From: Eurosta solidaginis
Taxonomy: Eukaryota; Arthropoda; Insecta; Diptera; Tephritidae
NCBI RefSeq assembly: GCF_040869045.1
Contig: NC_090321.1
Coordinates: forward strand, 137,011,689 to 137,075,688
Length of the DNA stretch: 64,000 nt
Direction: 5' to 3'
Position 1 is the first letter of the stretch; each line of letters opens with the position of its first letter. The notes beneath the pieces are model-generated. The model was not told the origin of the DNA. It worked only from the letters and a program-made list of their open reading frames with translations, and made no database searches. The position numbers and the translations under genes were made by a program. Positions 1 to 9,470 of this stretch are shown in pieces.

Positions 1-599
1 GCGTTTCTAGAATTTACTATTCGTTTACCAGCTATAAAATTACCAGCTATAGCTACAGATGCACGTTTCTCATATGTGCGCGTATATGTGAGTGATACTT
101 ACACAAATGATTGCCTACTTTTGGCAGTATCTCAGATATATGCATATGTGTGTGCGTCTCTCTCCGCTGCCTATATGGAGATATGTGTAGACATAATTAT
201 TGATCTGTTGATGTACATACAAGTCACTGCTTAATATCGGTTAGAGTGATAGCATCCCTTAGTGTTGCTAATACTCGTCACATTATGCTATGAAAACTTC
301 AAAAGTGGAAGTGGGTGCCATGGCAACGATGCATAACTTTCTCGTTAATTGTCGGCTTTTTATAGTTAACCATGATAAAAGTATTAGAAGGTAAAACCAT
401 TCTCTCTTTAAAATCACTCTCCTAAACTTTGGGGATTTGTCAAAACAAAGGAAACGAACAAAAATATTTGATTGCTTGACCTTTTCAAATGCCAGATAAA
501 ATATTTTTAAATTATAACAAATCAAACGGGTTTCTTGTGCGGGTTTGGAGGCAATTAGTGTGTAAATTTGTATAATACATATATATTGGCTCAGTGCTT
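1..599. other. No recognisable feature
   Basis: This is AT-rich sequence with runs of alternating purine and pyrimidine. I see no coding similarity, no repeat shared with the rest of the window and no RNA gene in it. It is probably intronic or intergenic. Confidence 0.5.
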
Positions 600-1249
600 G
601 TGAATATAACTTTTTTTTTAATCGAGTTTTTGATAGGCGGAGGTTTGTTAAGCGTTGAGATATCATTAATAAATAGCAAGAACGGAATTGGACCGAGATG
701 ACTGCCCTGTGGGACGCCAGAGGGAATATTAATGACATTTGAAAGAGTATTTTAAAAAATTACTTGTTGCGTTCTACCGCAGAGATAGGAAGATATCCAC
801 TGGGTGAGACCAGGTTGGAAACCAAGTCGATCCAGCTTGTGGATAAGCAAGGAGTGGGATATTTTACCAAATGCTTTACTGAAATCAGTGTAAATAACAT
901 CGGTGTAAAGATTTTCTCTAAATCCATTAGAAACATGAGTTGTGAATTCAAGTAGGTTGGTAATGGTAGATTTGCCTTTACAGAATCCATGCTGGGAGTC
1001 TGCAATCAATGTAGAAATGGAAAATGTTAGCTGATTGGTAACAATGGCTTCAAGTACCTTTGGGCTGGCAGACAATTTTGCAATTCCTCGATAATTATCT
1101 ACACATGACCAACTGCCGTTTTTGTGGAGGGGTATTAGGAAAGATTCCTTCCAAGCAGCAGGAAAAACACCATGTTTTAGGGACATGTTGAATAAATTAC
1201 TTAGGGGCTGAAAATGTGTTCGGCGCATTTTTTAAGAAAACAAGGGGGA
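600..1249 (-). pseudogene. LINE copy A, reverse transcriptase fragment
   Basis: The translation contains reverse transcriptase motifs: AWKESFLIPLHKNGS, NYRGIAKLSA, DSQHGFCKGKST, VIYTDFSKAF and further on SGVPQGSHLGPI. It matches the same segment of the ORF2 at 23.0-25.0 kb almost residue for residue. A single-base shift near 1,205 separates LKKCAEHIF from the following QPLSNLF. Another shift near 750 separates the fingers/palm part from the VPQG box. The fragment ends before the catalytic YADD box, so it cannot be active. Confidence 0.9.
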
Positions 1250-3386
1250 ATTAGGTCAGGAGCGTGTCGGGACGAGTACAGGGATCTACTGCGGATCTAC
1301 AAGCGTGAAATTTCCAGGGCGAAGGGAATCTCACGGAAAAGTTTGTGTGCGGCCATAGAGTGCTCCAGCGAAACAGTACGGCTGAAAAAAGTCCTAGCAA
1401 GGGGAAACATAGTCAAGGAACTAATAGTATACATGCGTACACCAAAGGCAAGTCCGTAGACACCGCATTATATTGGGTGGCAATAAGCATAGAGAAAGCC
1501 CAGGAATATAAGGAATATGCTCTAGGAGTCTTCTTAGACATTGTCGGGGCTTTCAATAATGTTTCTAAATGGGCGATTATGGATGGTCTTAATTACATTA
1601 AAGTACATCCAGCGTTAACGACATGGATCGGCTGCATGTTAAATTGCAGGATGATTACATCACAAAGGGGATTTTACGAGGCCACGAAATTAGTGGACAG
1701 GGGCACGCCGCAGGGAGGGGTGCTATCACCTCTGCTGTGGACGCTGGTCTTCAACCAACTGCTCAGGAGATTTGATGAGGTACCCGTAAAACTTACGGCT
1801 TACGCGGATGACGTCGCAATTGTCATAAGTGGAAAGTGCCTTCCAACGATTAGCTCTTTGATGGATTGGGCGCTTCGGGATATTCATTTCTGGGCATCAA
1901 ATGTCGGATTGAAAGTCAACGCGGATAAGACAGATATGGTCTTGTTTACAAAGAGGTACAAGGTCCCAAATTAGATCAGGCCCAAGTTAGGAGGGGTGAC
2001 CCTACAGGAGAAACCTTGCACAAAGTATCTAGGAATCATCCTAGACAGTAAGCTGTCATGGAAGCTCAACGTGGAGGAGAGGGTGAAGAAGACTTCAACG
2101 GCACTTTATGCATGTAAAAGAATGCTGGGGTTCACGTTGGGCTTATCTCCCTCTCTTTCTCATTGGGTTTTTACAACGTTTGTAAGCCCTATCCTATACT
2201 ATGGAGTTCTTTTTTGGTGGAAAGCCACACAAAGAACAACATACCTCAAAAAATTAGAGGGGGTATGCAGACTATCAATGCTTAGCATTACGTGAGCCCT
2301 GAAAATAACCCCAACAGCTGCACTGTATGCCATTCTGCACATTCCACCTGTAAGTCTGGTAGCAAAGAACATAGCGTTAACAACTGCAACCAGGCTCTAT
2401 ACCTCGGGACAGCTGGAGCGCCAACCATACGGCTATAGTAATATAGCGTCATCAATCACAAGACGAACAGACTACCTGATTCCCTATCTGCGCTTCGAAG
2501 GCGATCTTAAGGCCACAATAGAGGTGGACTCTTGTCGCAAGGGTGCTCAAATGGCGGACGAGGCGATACATGTGTACACAGATGGTTCCAAAGTAGTGGA
2601 AGGAGTAGGGTCTGCGGTATACTGTGCTGATCCGGAAATAAACAGATCCTACAGGCGGCTGGATTTCTGTAGCATTTTCCAAGCGGAAATAGTAGCCGTA
2701 ACCTAAGCAGTAGAAATCCTGGAAGAGAATAGCTTAAGCTGCAACCGTGTTATTTTTTATATTGACAGTCAAGCAGCAATTAAGGCAATAATCTCGCGTA
2801 GCACAGCATCTAAGTGCGTGTTAGAGTGTAAGCAGTCTCTGGAGAGAATCGCGACAGGGAGAAACATACATTTATATTGGGACCCATATGGGCATATGGG
2901 AATGAAAAAGCGGATGAACTAGCTAAAAAGAGCGCATCCTTTGAAACTTGCTCCGTAGACGTCCCAATTAGACTGGGCGAGATTAAGCGAAGGCGAAAGG
3001 AGCACATGATTGGCCAAGCAGGAAAGGCGTGGGTTCAAGCGCGGGGCTTTAAAGTGTCGAAGATTATGTGTGGGTCTTACAACCTTAGACTAACAAAGTT
3101 GCTTCTATCATTAAAAAGAGGGGACTGCGCCGTGGCCTGCGCTTGCCGGGCTAAGACTCCAGATATTAGGAGTGCTACAGCTGTCAGATATGGAAGCAGC
3201 AAGTGGCTAAGTCCTAGGAAGTTTCTAGTATTTGCCAAGAGGATAGAGTTATTTTATAACATAGGTCCTGGTTTTTGATAGGGGTTTTCAGTTTGGTCGT
3301 TAAAACAATCTTCTGGTAACACTACGGACCCAATCAGTCTATGTGAGGTCCTCATGGACCGGTCATTTCAACCTGACCTAACCTAG
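1250..3386 (+). mobile_element. I/LOA-type LINE with RNase H, nested in LINE copy A
   Basis: This 5'-truncated non-LTR element lies opposite to its host LINE. Coding begins near 1,269 with the endonuclease-RT linker. The endonuclease itself is absent. RT runs about 1,420-2,300 and RNase H about 2,520-2,940. The 3' tail has the motif ACCTGACCTAACCT at the very end, a kind of tail common in insect LOA/I-like elements. The flanks taggt at the start and taggt(gagg) at the end look like a short TSD of 5 bp, or 9 bp with one mismatch. Joining the flanks restores the host LINE reading frame. This insertion is therefore younger than copy A. Confidence 0.85.
1269..3278 (+). pseudogene. I/LOA-type ORF2 (RT and RNase H), broken
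   Basis: One reading frame from 1,345 to about 2,880 carries RT (ALGVFLDIVGAF, RGTPQGGVLSPLLW, YADDVAIV) and RNase H. It is broken only by stops at 1,972, 2,293 and 2,704. The YADD catalytic box is intact. RNase H shows a full D-E-D-D set: YTDGSK, FQAEIVAV, YIDSQAAIKAI and GNEKADELAKK. The last lies in a shifted frame that runs 2,877-3,278. The front part (1,269-1,400) is in another frame. An internal deletion joins the linker to the RT fingers, because the usual start of the RT domain is missing. RNase H in a non-LTR ORF2 is typical of the I, LOA and related clades. Confidence 0.85.
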
Positions 3387-3387
3387 G

Positions 3388-4615
3388 TGAGGACCATATT
3401 TATAAGATTCCTTCAAAGACGTTAAATATATATGTAAAAACCTCTTCTGGAGATATTGCTGGAATATTAATTGCGTTAAGTGAGTTAAGTTGATACGGGT
3501 ATACATTAGACAAAGAAATTAATTCAGCGGAATTCTTGGATTTGAAAAATTGTGCAAAGAATTTTGCAATATCTTGATCGTCGCTAGAGAAATCATCACG
3601 GTATTTCATACCATAATAAAACCCTTTAACCCTACGTTTATAGTTTATGAAATCATAGAAAGCTTTCGGATTGCACGTTATTTTTGTTTCATCGTACAGA
3701 GATAAGTATTGTAACACCTTTTTAGTTAATTCAAAATATTTATGACGCAGTATAGAGTACTTCAAGTAGTCGGAGTATGAACCCGCCTTTTTGTACAACT
3801 GAAGGAACGCGATGTTTTGTCTTTTAAAGATTTCAGATCTTTGGTGTACCATATTTGGACTAGTTCAGTGGAAACACATTTATGCTTAGGTACCTGTCTT
3901 TCCAGAATAGCCTGAATGATGGCACTGAAGTCAGAAAAAATTGTATGGTAAGGGTCCTCAGGTACAGTAAGAGGTTCACCAATCCTAAGAATGGATTTTG
4001 GTGTATCATCAACAAATACCAAATCAAGTACCCTCCCGAATATGTTTGGAACTATATTTATTTGTCTAAGGAAAAGGTCAGTTATTTCGGCTAAAAAGTC
4101 GTTGCTGGATAATTTTGAAGAAACCGGTACAATACCATGGTCGGATGTGGTCCATGATACGTGCGGAAGATTAAAGTCACTCTAGACAATTATCGAATCA
4201 ATAGGCTTCAGCATTGAATTTATAGCTTTCAGTGACGAAATATAATTCATATACACCGAGGGATCAGAAGACGGTGGTATATAGGAAATGGCAGTATAGG
4301 TAAAACCTATTCCCAGCTGGATTCGAATGCACTTAAATTCCGTAGCTTCTTTAACAGGTAAATTAACCTCAGCGGAAGGTATAGAAGAATGCACTGCGAG
4401 CAAAACTCCACCTCCAACTCTGTTCAAGCGGTCATTTCTATATATTTGGCAATCATTGCAAAGAACCTCCGAATTAAATATATAAGGCTTTAACCAAGTT
4501 TCAGTAAAAGATATGATATTGTAATTACAGTTAAATCATTTCAAGAACAGTTCAGTTAGTTTCGTGTTTAGACCTCTTACATTTTGATAAAATATATTAA
4601 GGACAGATTTAATAT
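3388..4615 (-). pseudogene. LINE copy A, APE endonuclease and linker
   Basis: Reading down the minus strand, the endonuclease starts near 4,610 with FYQNVRGLNTKL. It continues with SFTETWLKP, RNDRLNRVGGGVLLAVHSS and a degenerate SDFNLP box where GDFN is usual. The linker to the RT follows (KHKCVSTELVQIWYTKDLK, RHKYFELTKK, FYDFINYKRR). Stops and frameshifts occur near 4,530, 4,185 and 3,850. APE-type endonucleases nick target DNA to prime reverse transcription. This one is inactive. Confidence 0.85.
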
Positions 4616-4721
4616 TTAGTTTTTTTGCTGCATTATTGTTATGAGGAACGGTAGCAATTTTACGAATCTTAACGTTGCGTCTATGCTCGAATTCACGCAC
4701 AAAAGCTCCGGGTGGCCAAAA

Positions 4722-5480
4722 TTAATTATTTAAAATTGTTTCAAAATGTTGGGCGGATACATCAATCCTAAATGACGAAATGTCTCTAGGATAATTAAAA
4801 TTAAATTTACGAATAGTCACGTTTTCGGATTTTCGTTTACTTATGATGTACGACTTCAGGTCCTCTTCTGTAGTGTCTCTCTCGAATCTGGACACGAAAA
4901 TCGACTTTCTAATAGGAACAGTAAACAATCTACTAGCCGGCGGTTCAGATTGCGCAGAGGGGTTTTGGGGAACCTGGTTTCTTTTTGTGAAGGGTACGGT
5001 AGATACAACTGAAGGAGCTTTCGATGTCGATGGTTGAACCGCTAAGTGACTCGGTGAGGTCAGATTTATCAATTCAATAGTTCGGGGTGGAAGAACTGGA
5101 GGTGGAGGAACTTTGGGATCAGCATCCATAGTCGGAACTGGAAGGGAAACATCGATAGGCCTACGATTATTATCCGGAATGTTTACATTTGAGTGTTTGA
5201 AAGACTTAAATAAGCCCTCATAATGCTTAATAAACTTCTCGCACAAAGCGGAAATCCCTCTGCCTATTTCAGAGAACCGATGTCGGGCCTGTTTGATAGC
5301 TTTGAAAAGATCTATTTCTGTAGGCCTACATTTCAAACAAGCCCAACGCGCTCCCTTACCGTTATCATTATGTGCGTCAACCACTCGTGCTGACAAACCG
5401 GCGCACTTCATATGGGCCAGCCCATCGCAAAGCCAACATACCACGAAGGGATGCGATTCACTTTTTACTACACGAGACAC
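4722..5480 (-). pseudogene. LINE copy A, ORF1 (nucleic-acid-binding protein)
   Basis: This is a 252-codon open frame. The N-terminus has a cysteine/histidine pattern (CWLCDGLAHMKCAG and later WACLKC) that looks like a truncated PHD-type finger. A proline/serine-rich spacer follows, then a C-terminal basic segment (KKSIFVSRF-like, here RKSIFVSRFERDT, then RKFNFNY). The same layout appears in the ORF1 at 21.5 kb. The frame ends early at 4,722. A shifted frame continues with the conserved FWPPGAFVREF. The start at 5,480 is the first methionine and may not be the true one. Confidence 0.75.
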
Positions 5481-5830
5481 CAGATTCTTAAAAACTTAAA
5501 GATGGTGAAGAATAAATATATATATAAATGCTACAGAAAACCGAGAATTAATAAAATAGGAAAAGTATGAATATTAATTGAACGATAGCAAAACAGGTTA
5601 TACAGAAAAAATACAACAGTTTTAAAGTAGCTGTTAGAAAGGGATACGCTGTATGAGATGTTTGAGATGTACTGTAATAACACTTAACAAACCACGCAAA
5701 CAGCTGTGAAACTGAGGAAAGAATGTGTACGCAAAAAATCAAAAATAAAAACAAACTACACTATTAAAAACTGAGGCCTATCAACAGCAACACCACAAGG
5801 CAAAAACACTCGGCAATTCAACTGCAAGTA
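5481..5830 (-). other. Probable 5' UTR of LINE copy A
   Basis: Sequence upstream of ORF1 on the minus strand has no long open frame. The element probably starts close to 5,830, where the sequence changes to the PLE 3' region. The exact 5' end cannot be fixed from a single copy. Confidence 0.4.
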
Positions 5831-5939
5831 AATATGTACATATGTGTATATGCAAATTGATGAAAATTTTAATTTTTGATATTAAAATTTTAAGTAAAAT
5901 AAATTAAAAATTCAATTTAATTTCTGTTGATTTTTTTGT

Positions 5940-6232
5940 TGTTCGGCCAATATTTTAAATTTATGTGTTGATATTTATTAAATTTTACGGCCGATTTCAA
6001 ATTATAAGGCAAGATGCTAAGTTTTCCTTTTTCACCTATGCATTTCGGTGCTATTTTGCACCTTCTTCAGGGAGCCTAGTTTATTTGACAAAACATAAAA
6101 CAATTACAAAATATTCAACAATTTCACATTAAAATTTCACTTACATACTTATAACATTAAATTATGATATATAAAAAACAACATTGAAAACAATTCACAA
6201 TTTATTAATAATAACTTCCGACCTACATACAT
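5940..6232 (-). mobile_element. PLE 3' untranslated end
   Basis: On the minus strand the segment around 6,185-6,225 reads TTATTATTAATAAATTGTGA and on into gaattgttttcaatgtt. It matches the sequence just after the GIY-YIG ORF at 26,328-26,360. This identifies it as the 3' end of a Penelope-like element whose coding part lies beyond the 447-bp array, at 7,916-8,849. Near 6,043-6,070 it contains a hammerhead-like core. Confidence 0.65.
6043..6070 (-). ncRNA. Hammerhead-ribozyme-like core in PLE 3' region
   Basis: On the minus strand this reads CTGAAGA, then AGGTGC-AAAATA-GCACC, then GAAA. That is the order of the conserved hammerhead core: CUGANGA, stem II, GAAA. Stem II would be five perfect pairs with one extra A. 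PLEs are known to carry hammerhead motifs near their ends. I cannot find convincing stems I and III, so this is a core remnant or a minimal variant and not a demonstrated ribozyme. Confidence 0.35.
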
Positions 6233-7915
6233 AGTTCTATAAATAGAACAAAAACAGCAACAATACTAAAGTTTCTTTAAAAACCGCCGTGCCAACAAGC
6301 ATAGCTTTAACACATAATTACATACGAAGTATGCAATGTGTAAAATATTAAAATATGCAAAAAGGAGGCAATTGGGAAAAACTTTACAACAATTAAGGCA
6401 AGATGTGGCTGAATGCGTTTGTAACACGTTCAACTATCGTAGGAATGCGGGTTCAAATCCCACTCCCGGAAGAAAAGGTTTTGAAGGGATTTACAAGGTA
6501 TAATCAAGACAGCTGTCGGCTTGTACGTCCTGATGCCACGTTGTTTAAATTTTTCCCAAATTATTAAATAAATTTTAAAATTAAAAATTGCTTCAAATAA
6601 ATGTTTTCATACATTTAAAAAGGAATACGGGCAATCCCCGATTAAATCGTACAAACAGACAAAATTGGTTAATTCGTTGTAGTTCTATATATAGAACAAA
6701 ACAGCAACAATACCAAAGTTTCTTTAAAAATCGCCGTACCAACAAGCATAGCTTTAACACATAATTACATACGCAGTATGCAATATGTAAAAGATTAAAA
6801 TATGCAAAAAGAAAGCAATTGGGAAAAACTTTATAACAACTAAGGCATGACTTGCTGAATGCGTTTGTAACGCGTTCAACTGTCGTAGGAGTGCGGGTTC
6901 AAATCCCATTCCCGGGAGAAAAGGCTTTGAAGAGATTTACTAGGTATAATCGATACAGCTGTCGCCTTGTCCGTCCTGATGTCACGTTGTTTAAATTTTT
7001 CCCAAATTATTAAATAAATTATAAAATTAAAAATTGCTTCAAATAAATGTTTTCATACATTTAAAAAGCAATACGGGCAATCCCCGGTTAAATCATACAA
7101 GCAGACAAAATTGGTTAATTCGTTGCAGTTCTATAAATAGAACAAAAACAGCAACAATATCAAAGTTTCTTTGAAAACCGCCGTACCAACAAGCATAGCT
7201 CATAGCTTTAACACATAATTACATACGAAGTATGCAATGTGTAAAAGATTAAAATATGCAAAAAGAAGGCAATTGGGAAAACTTTACAACAACTAAGGCA
7301 TGACGTCGCTGAATGCGTTTGTAACACATTCAACTATCGTAGGAATGCTGGTTCAAATCCCAATCCCGGGGGAAAAGGTTTTGAAGAGATTTACAAGGTA
7401 TAATCGAAACAGCTGTCGCCAGGTCCGTCCTGATGTCACGTTGTTTAAATTTTTCCCAAATTATTAAATAAATTATAAAATTAAAAATTTCTTCAAATAA
7501 ATGTTTTCATACATTTAATAAGCAATACGGTTAATCCCCGATTAAGTCATACAAACAGACAAAATTGGTTAATTCGTTGTAGTTCTATAAATAGAACAAA
7601 AACAGCAACAATACCAAAGTTTCTTTGAAAACCGCCGTACCAACAAGCTTAGCTTTAACACATAATTACATACGAAGTATGCAATGTGTAAAAGATTAAA
7701 ATATGCAAAAAGAAGGCAATTGGGAAAAACGTTACAACTAAGGCATGACGTCGCTGAATGCGTTTGTAACACGTTCAACTATCGTAGGAGTGCGGGTTCA
7801 GATCCCACTCCCGGTAGAAAAGGCTTTGAAGAGATTTACAATTTATAATCGAAACAGCTATCGCCTTGTCCGTCCTGATGTCACGTTGTTTAAATTTTTC
7901 CCAAATTATTAAATA
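6233..7915. repeat. 447-bp tandem array 1 (3.75 units)
   Basis: Units start at 6,233, 6,681, 7,127 and 7,581 (AGTTCTATAAATAGAAC), with periods of 448, 446 and 454 bp. The longer period comes from a duplicated CATAGCT. The last unit is cut after about 335 bp. The array sits between the two halves of a minus-strand PLE and replaces the distal part of its GIY-YIG domain. The palindrome TTCTATAAATAGAA marks each unit start. A cysteine-rich frame on the minus strand appears in most units but is broken differently in each, so I do not call it a gene. Confidence 0.95.
6406..6467 (+). promoter_or_regulatory. tRNA-like A-box and B-box in each 447-bp unit
   Basis: Each unit holds an A-box-like TGGCTGAATGCG (here 6,406-6,417) and a B-box-like GGTTCAAATCC (6,450-6,460) about 44 bp downstream, the spacing of an internal pol III promoter. 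The B-box differs from the consensus GGTTCGANNCC by one base. A paired T-arm can be drawn around it with one mismatch. No matching acceptor stem is present, so it is a tRNA-derived relic, as found in SINE heads. The coordinates are for the first unit. Confidence 0.5.
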
Positions 7916-8849
7916 AAGCTGTATTCGTTTTGTTATTTCTCGCGTCTGCTTTCTGCTCATTGACTATAATTCCCAATGCACGTTTCGTTGTACCAATGTA
8001 TATTTTCCTGCAGTTTTCGCCAAATTTACCATTGCATTTTATTTCGTATATGACATTGTGTTTTTATCTTTTGTTTGTGTAAATATTTTATTTAGGGTAC
8101 AGTGAGGTTTGTATGCAAGGCTTGTGTTGTTGTTGTTGTTCATAATTTGGTTTAATGTTTTGTTGTCCGGTAAGCCGGGTATATATGTGACCCCTGTGTA
8201 CACTTGTGTTTTTATCTTTTGTTTGTGTAAATATTTTATTTAGGGTACAGTGAGGTTTGTATGCAAGGCTTGTGTTGTTGTTGTTGTTCATAATTTGGTT
8301 TAATGTTTTGTTGTCCGGTAAGCCGGGTATATATGTGACCCCTGTGTACACTTTACTTTCCCGTTCTTGGTTTTTTTCCCATAGTTCTGTGTTCCTGTTC
8401 TAATTTTTTAGTTGTTGTTTGTATAAACATTTCAATCACTGTATTTGGGTATCCATTTTTGAATAGGATATTTTTTATTTTCCTCTCGTTGTCTATTCTG
8501 AACTCCTGGTCGCTTAGGGTGAAAATTTTGTTAATGAGGTTTACGGGGGTATTTTTCTTCTGGGTCCATGGGGGGTTGGAATGTTAATTTATCATTCTGG
8601 AGGAAGCTATGGATGTACAGTACAATTTCGTTTTGAGTTTGCTGTTTTTTCTTAAAATTTCGATGTCTAGGAAAGCTAATTTTCGGTTCTTTTCATTTTC
8701 TGTCGTGAACTGGATTTTTATGTTGTGCGTTCAGTGTTTTGAGAATGTCTTCCACGCCTTGGATTTTTACAATAGCTAATATTTCGTCTACATATTTGTC
8801 TATGTATGGATATACATATATATCACGGGATTTCAGTTCAGTAATGCTA
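7916..8849 (-). mobile_element. PLE fragment: RT C-terminus to start of GIY-YIG domain
   Basis: From 8,849 downward the minus strand encodes the RT palm end (DKYVDEILAIV, then KLAFLDIEI-like), the linker (PWTQKKNTPVNLINKIFTLS, FRIDNERKI) and the beginning of the GIY-YIG region (IYIGTTKRALGI). The coding stops at 7,916 where array 1 begins. The catalytic YVDD has become YVDE (8,783-8,794). Frames are broken in several places. At 8,061-8,356 there is a 148-bp tandem duplication of the linker that the second copy of the block lacks. Confidence 0.85.
8061..8356. repeat. 148-bp tandem duplication inside the PLE
   Basis: The sequence from TTTTTATCTTTTGTTTGTGT at 8,061 recurs at 8,209 with almost no change. 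The homologous segment near 15,416 has a single copy, so the duplication happened after the 7.2-kb block was duplicated, or was lost in the other copy. Confidence 0.9.
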
Positions 8850-8859
8850 ACCTAGACTG

Positions 8860-9470
8860 AATAGCCTCCCACAGATACCTAAAGAAAAATTAAAAAATAT
8901 AGAGGTAGAAAATGACGAAATCCTGGTAGCGTTTGATGTGATATCTCTCTTTACCAATATACCCACACAATTAGCAATCCACACCATTACGCAACAATGG
9001 AAAACATTAGAGGAACACACAACACTAACCAGACCTCAGTTAAAAAAAATTTTAGAGTTTTGCCTACGCGACAACAATTAATTTAAGTACGATGGAACCC
9101 TTTATCAACCAGTTTTTGGTATGCCAATGGGAAATCCCTTATCACCAACGGTGGCAGATATCGTGTTAGATAAAATTATAGACGACAGCATTACTGAACT
9201 GAAATCCCGTGACATATATATCAAATACATAGACAAATATGTAAACGATATATTAGCTATTGTAAAAATCCAAGACGTGGAAGACATTCTCAAAACACTG
9301 AACGCACAGCATAAAAAAATCCAGTTCACGACAGAAAAAGAAAAGAACCAAAAATTAGCCTTCCTAGACATCGAAATTAAAAGAGAAAACAACAAACTCA
9401 AAACGAACTGGTACTGTAAATCCATAGCTTCCTCCAGAATGATAAATTACCATTCCAACCACCCATGGAC
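8860..9470 (+). pseudogene. PLE reverse transcriptase fragment, inverted relative to its left neighbour
   Basis: The plus strand encodes Penelope-type RT motifs: VAFDVISLFTNIPTQLAI, GMPMGNPLSPTVADIVLD and DKYVNDILAIV. There is one in-frame TAA at 9,079-9,081. The catalytic YVDD box is YVND (9,238-9,249). It meets the minus-strand PLE fragment head to head at about 8,850-8,860, with about 260 bp of RT sequence present on both arms. Coding ends at the peptide SNHPWT, exactly where the TAGAG end begins. Confidence 0.85.

Larger units (their letters stand above)
600..5830 (-). mobile_element. CR1/Jockey-superfamily LINE, copy A, split by a nested LINE
   Basis: On the minus strand the order is 5' UTR (about 5,830-5,481), ORF1 (5,480-4,722), ORF2 endonuclease (about 4,610-4,030), linker (4,022-3,388) and reverse transcriptase (about 1,250-600). 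The protein is colinear with the more complete copy at 21.5-25.1 kb. The coding sequence stops at 3,388 just after the peptide KESYKYGPHL and resumes near 1,250 with IPPCFLKKC, which are neighbouring residues in the other copy. The gap between is a different LINE on the opposite strand. The copy ends near 600-640, before the YADD catalytic box, so the 3' third is missing. The family assignment rests on an ORF1 with a PHD-like cysteine cluster and an APE-type endonuclease. The exact clade (CR1, Kiri or Jockey) is not certain. Confidence 0.85.

Noticed and set aside
283..738. A 151-codon minus-strand frame at the window start
   Set aside because: Only its first part overlaps the LINE RT region, in a different frame. 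The remainder has no similarity and low-complexity composition.
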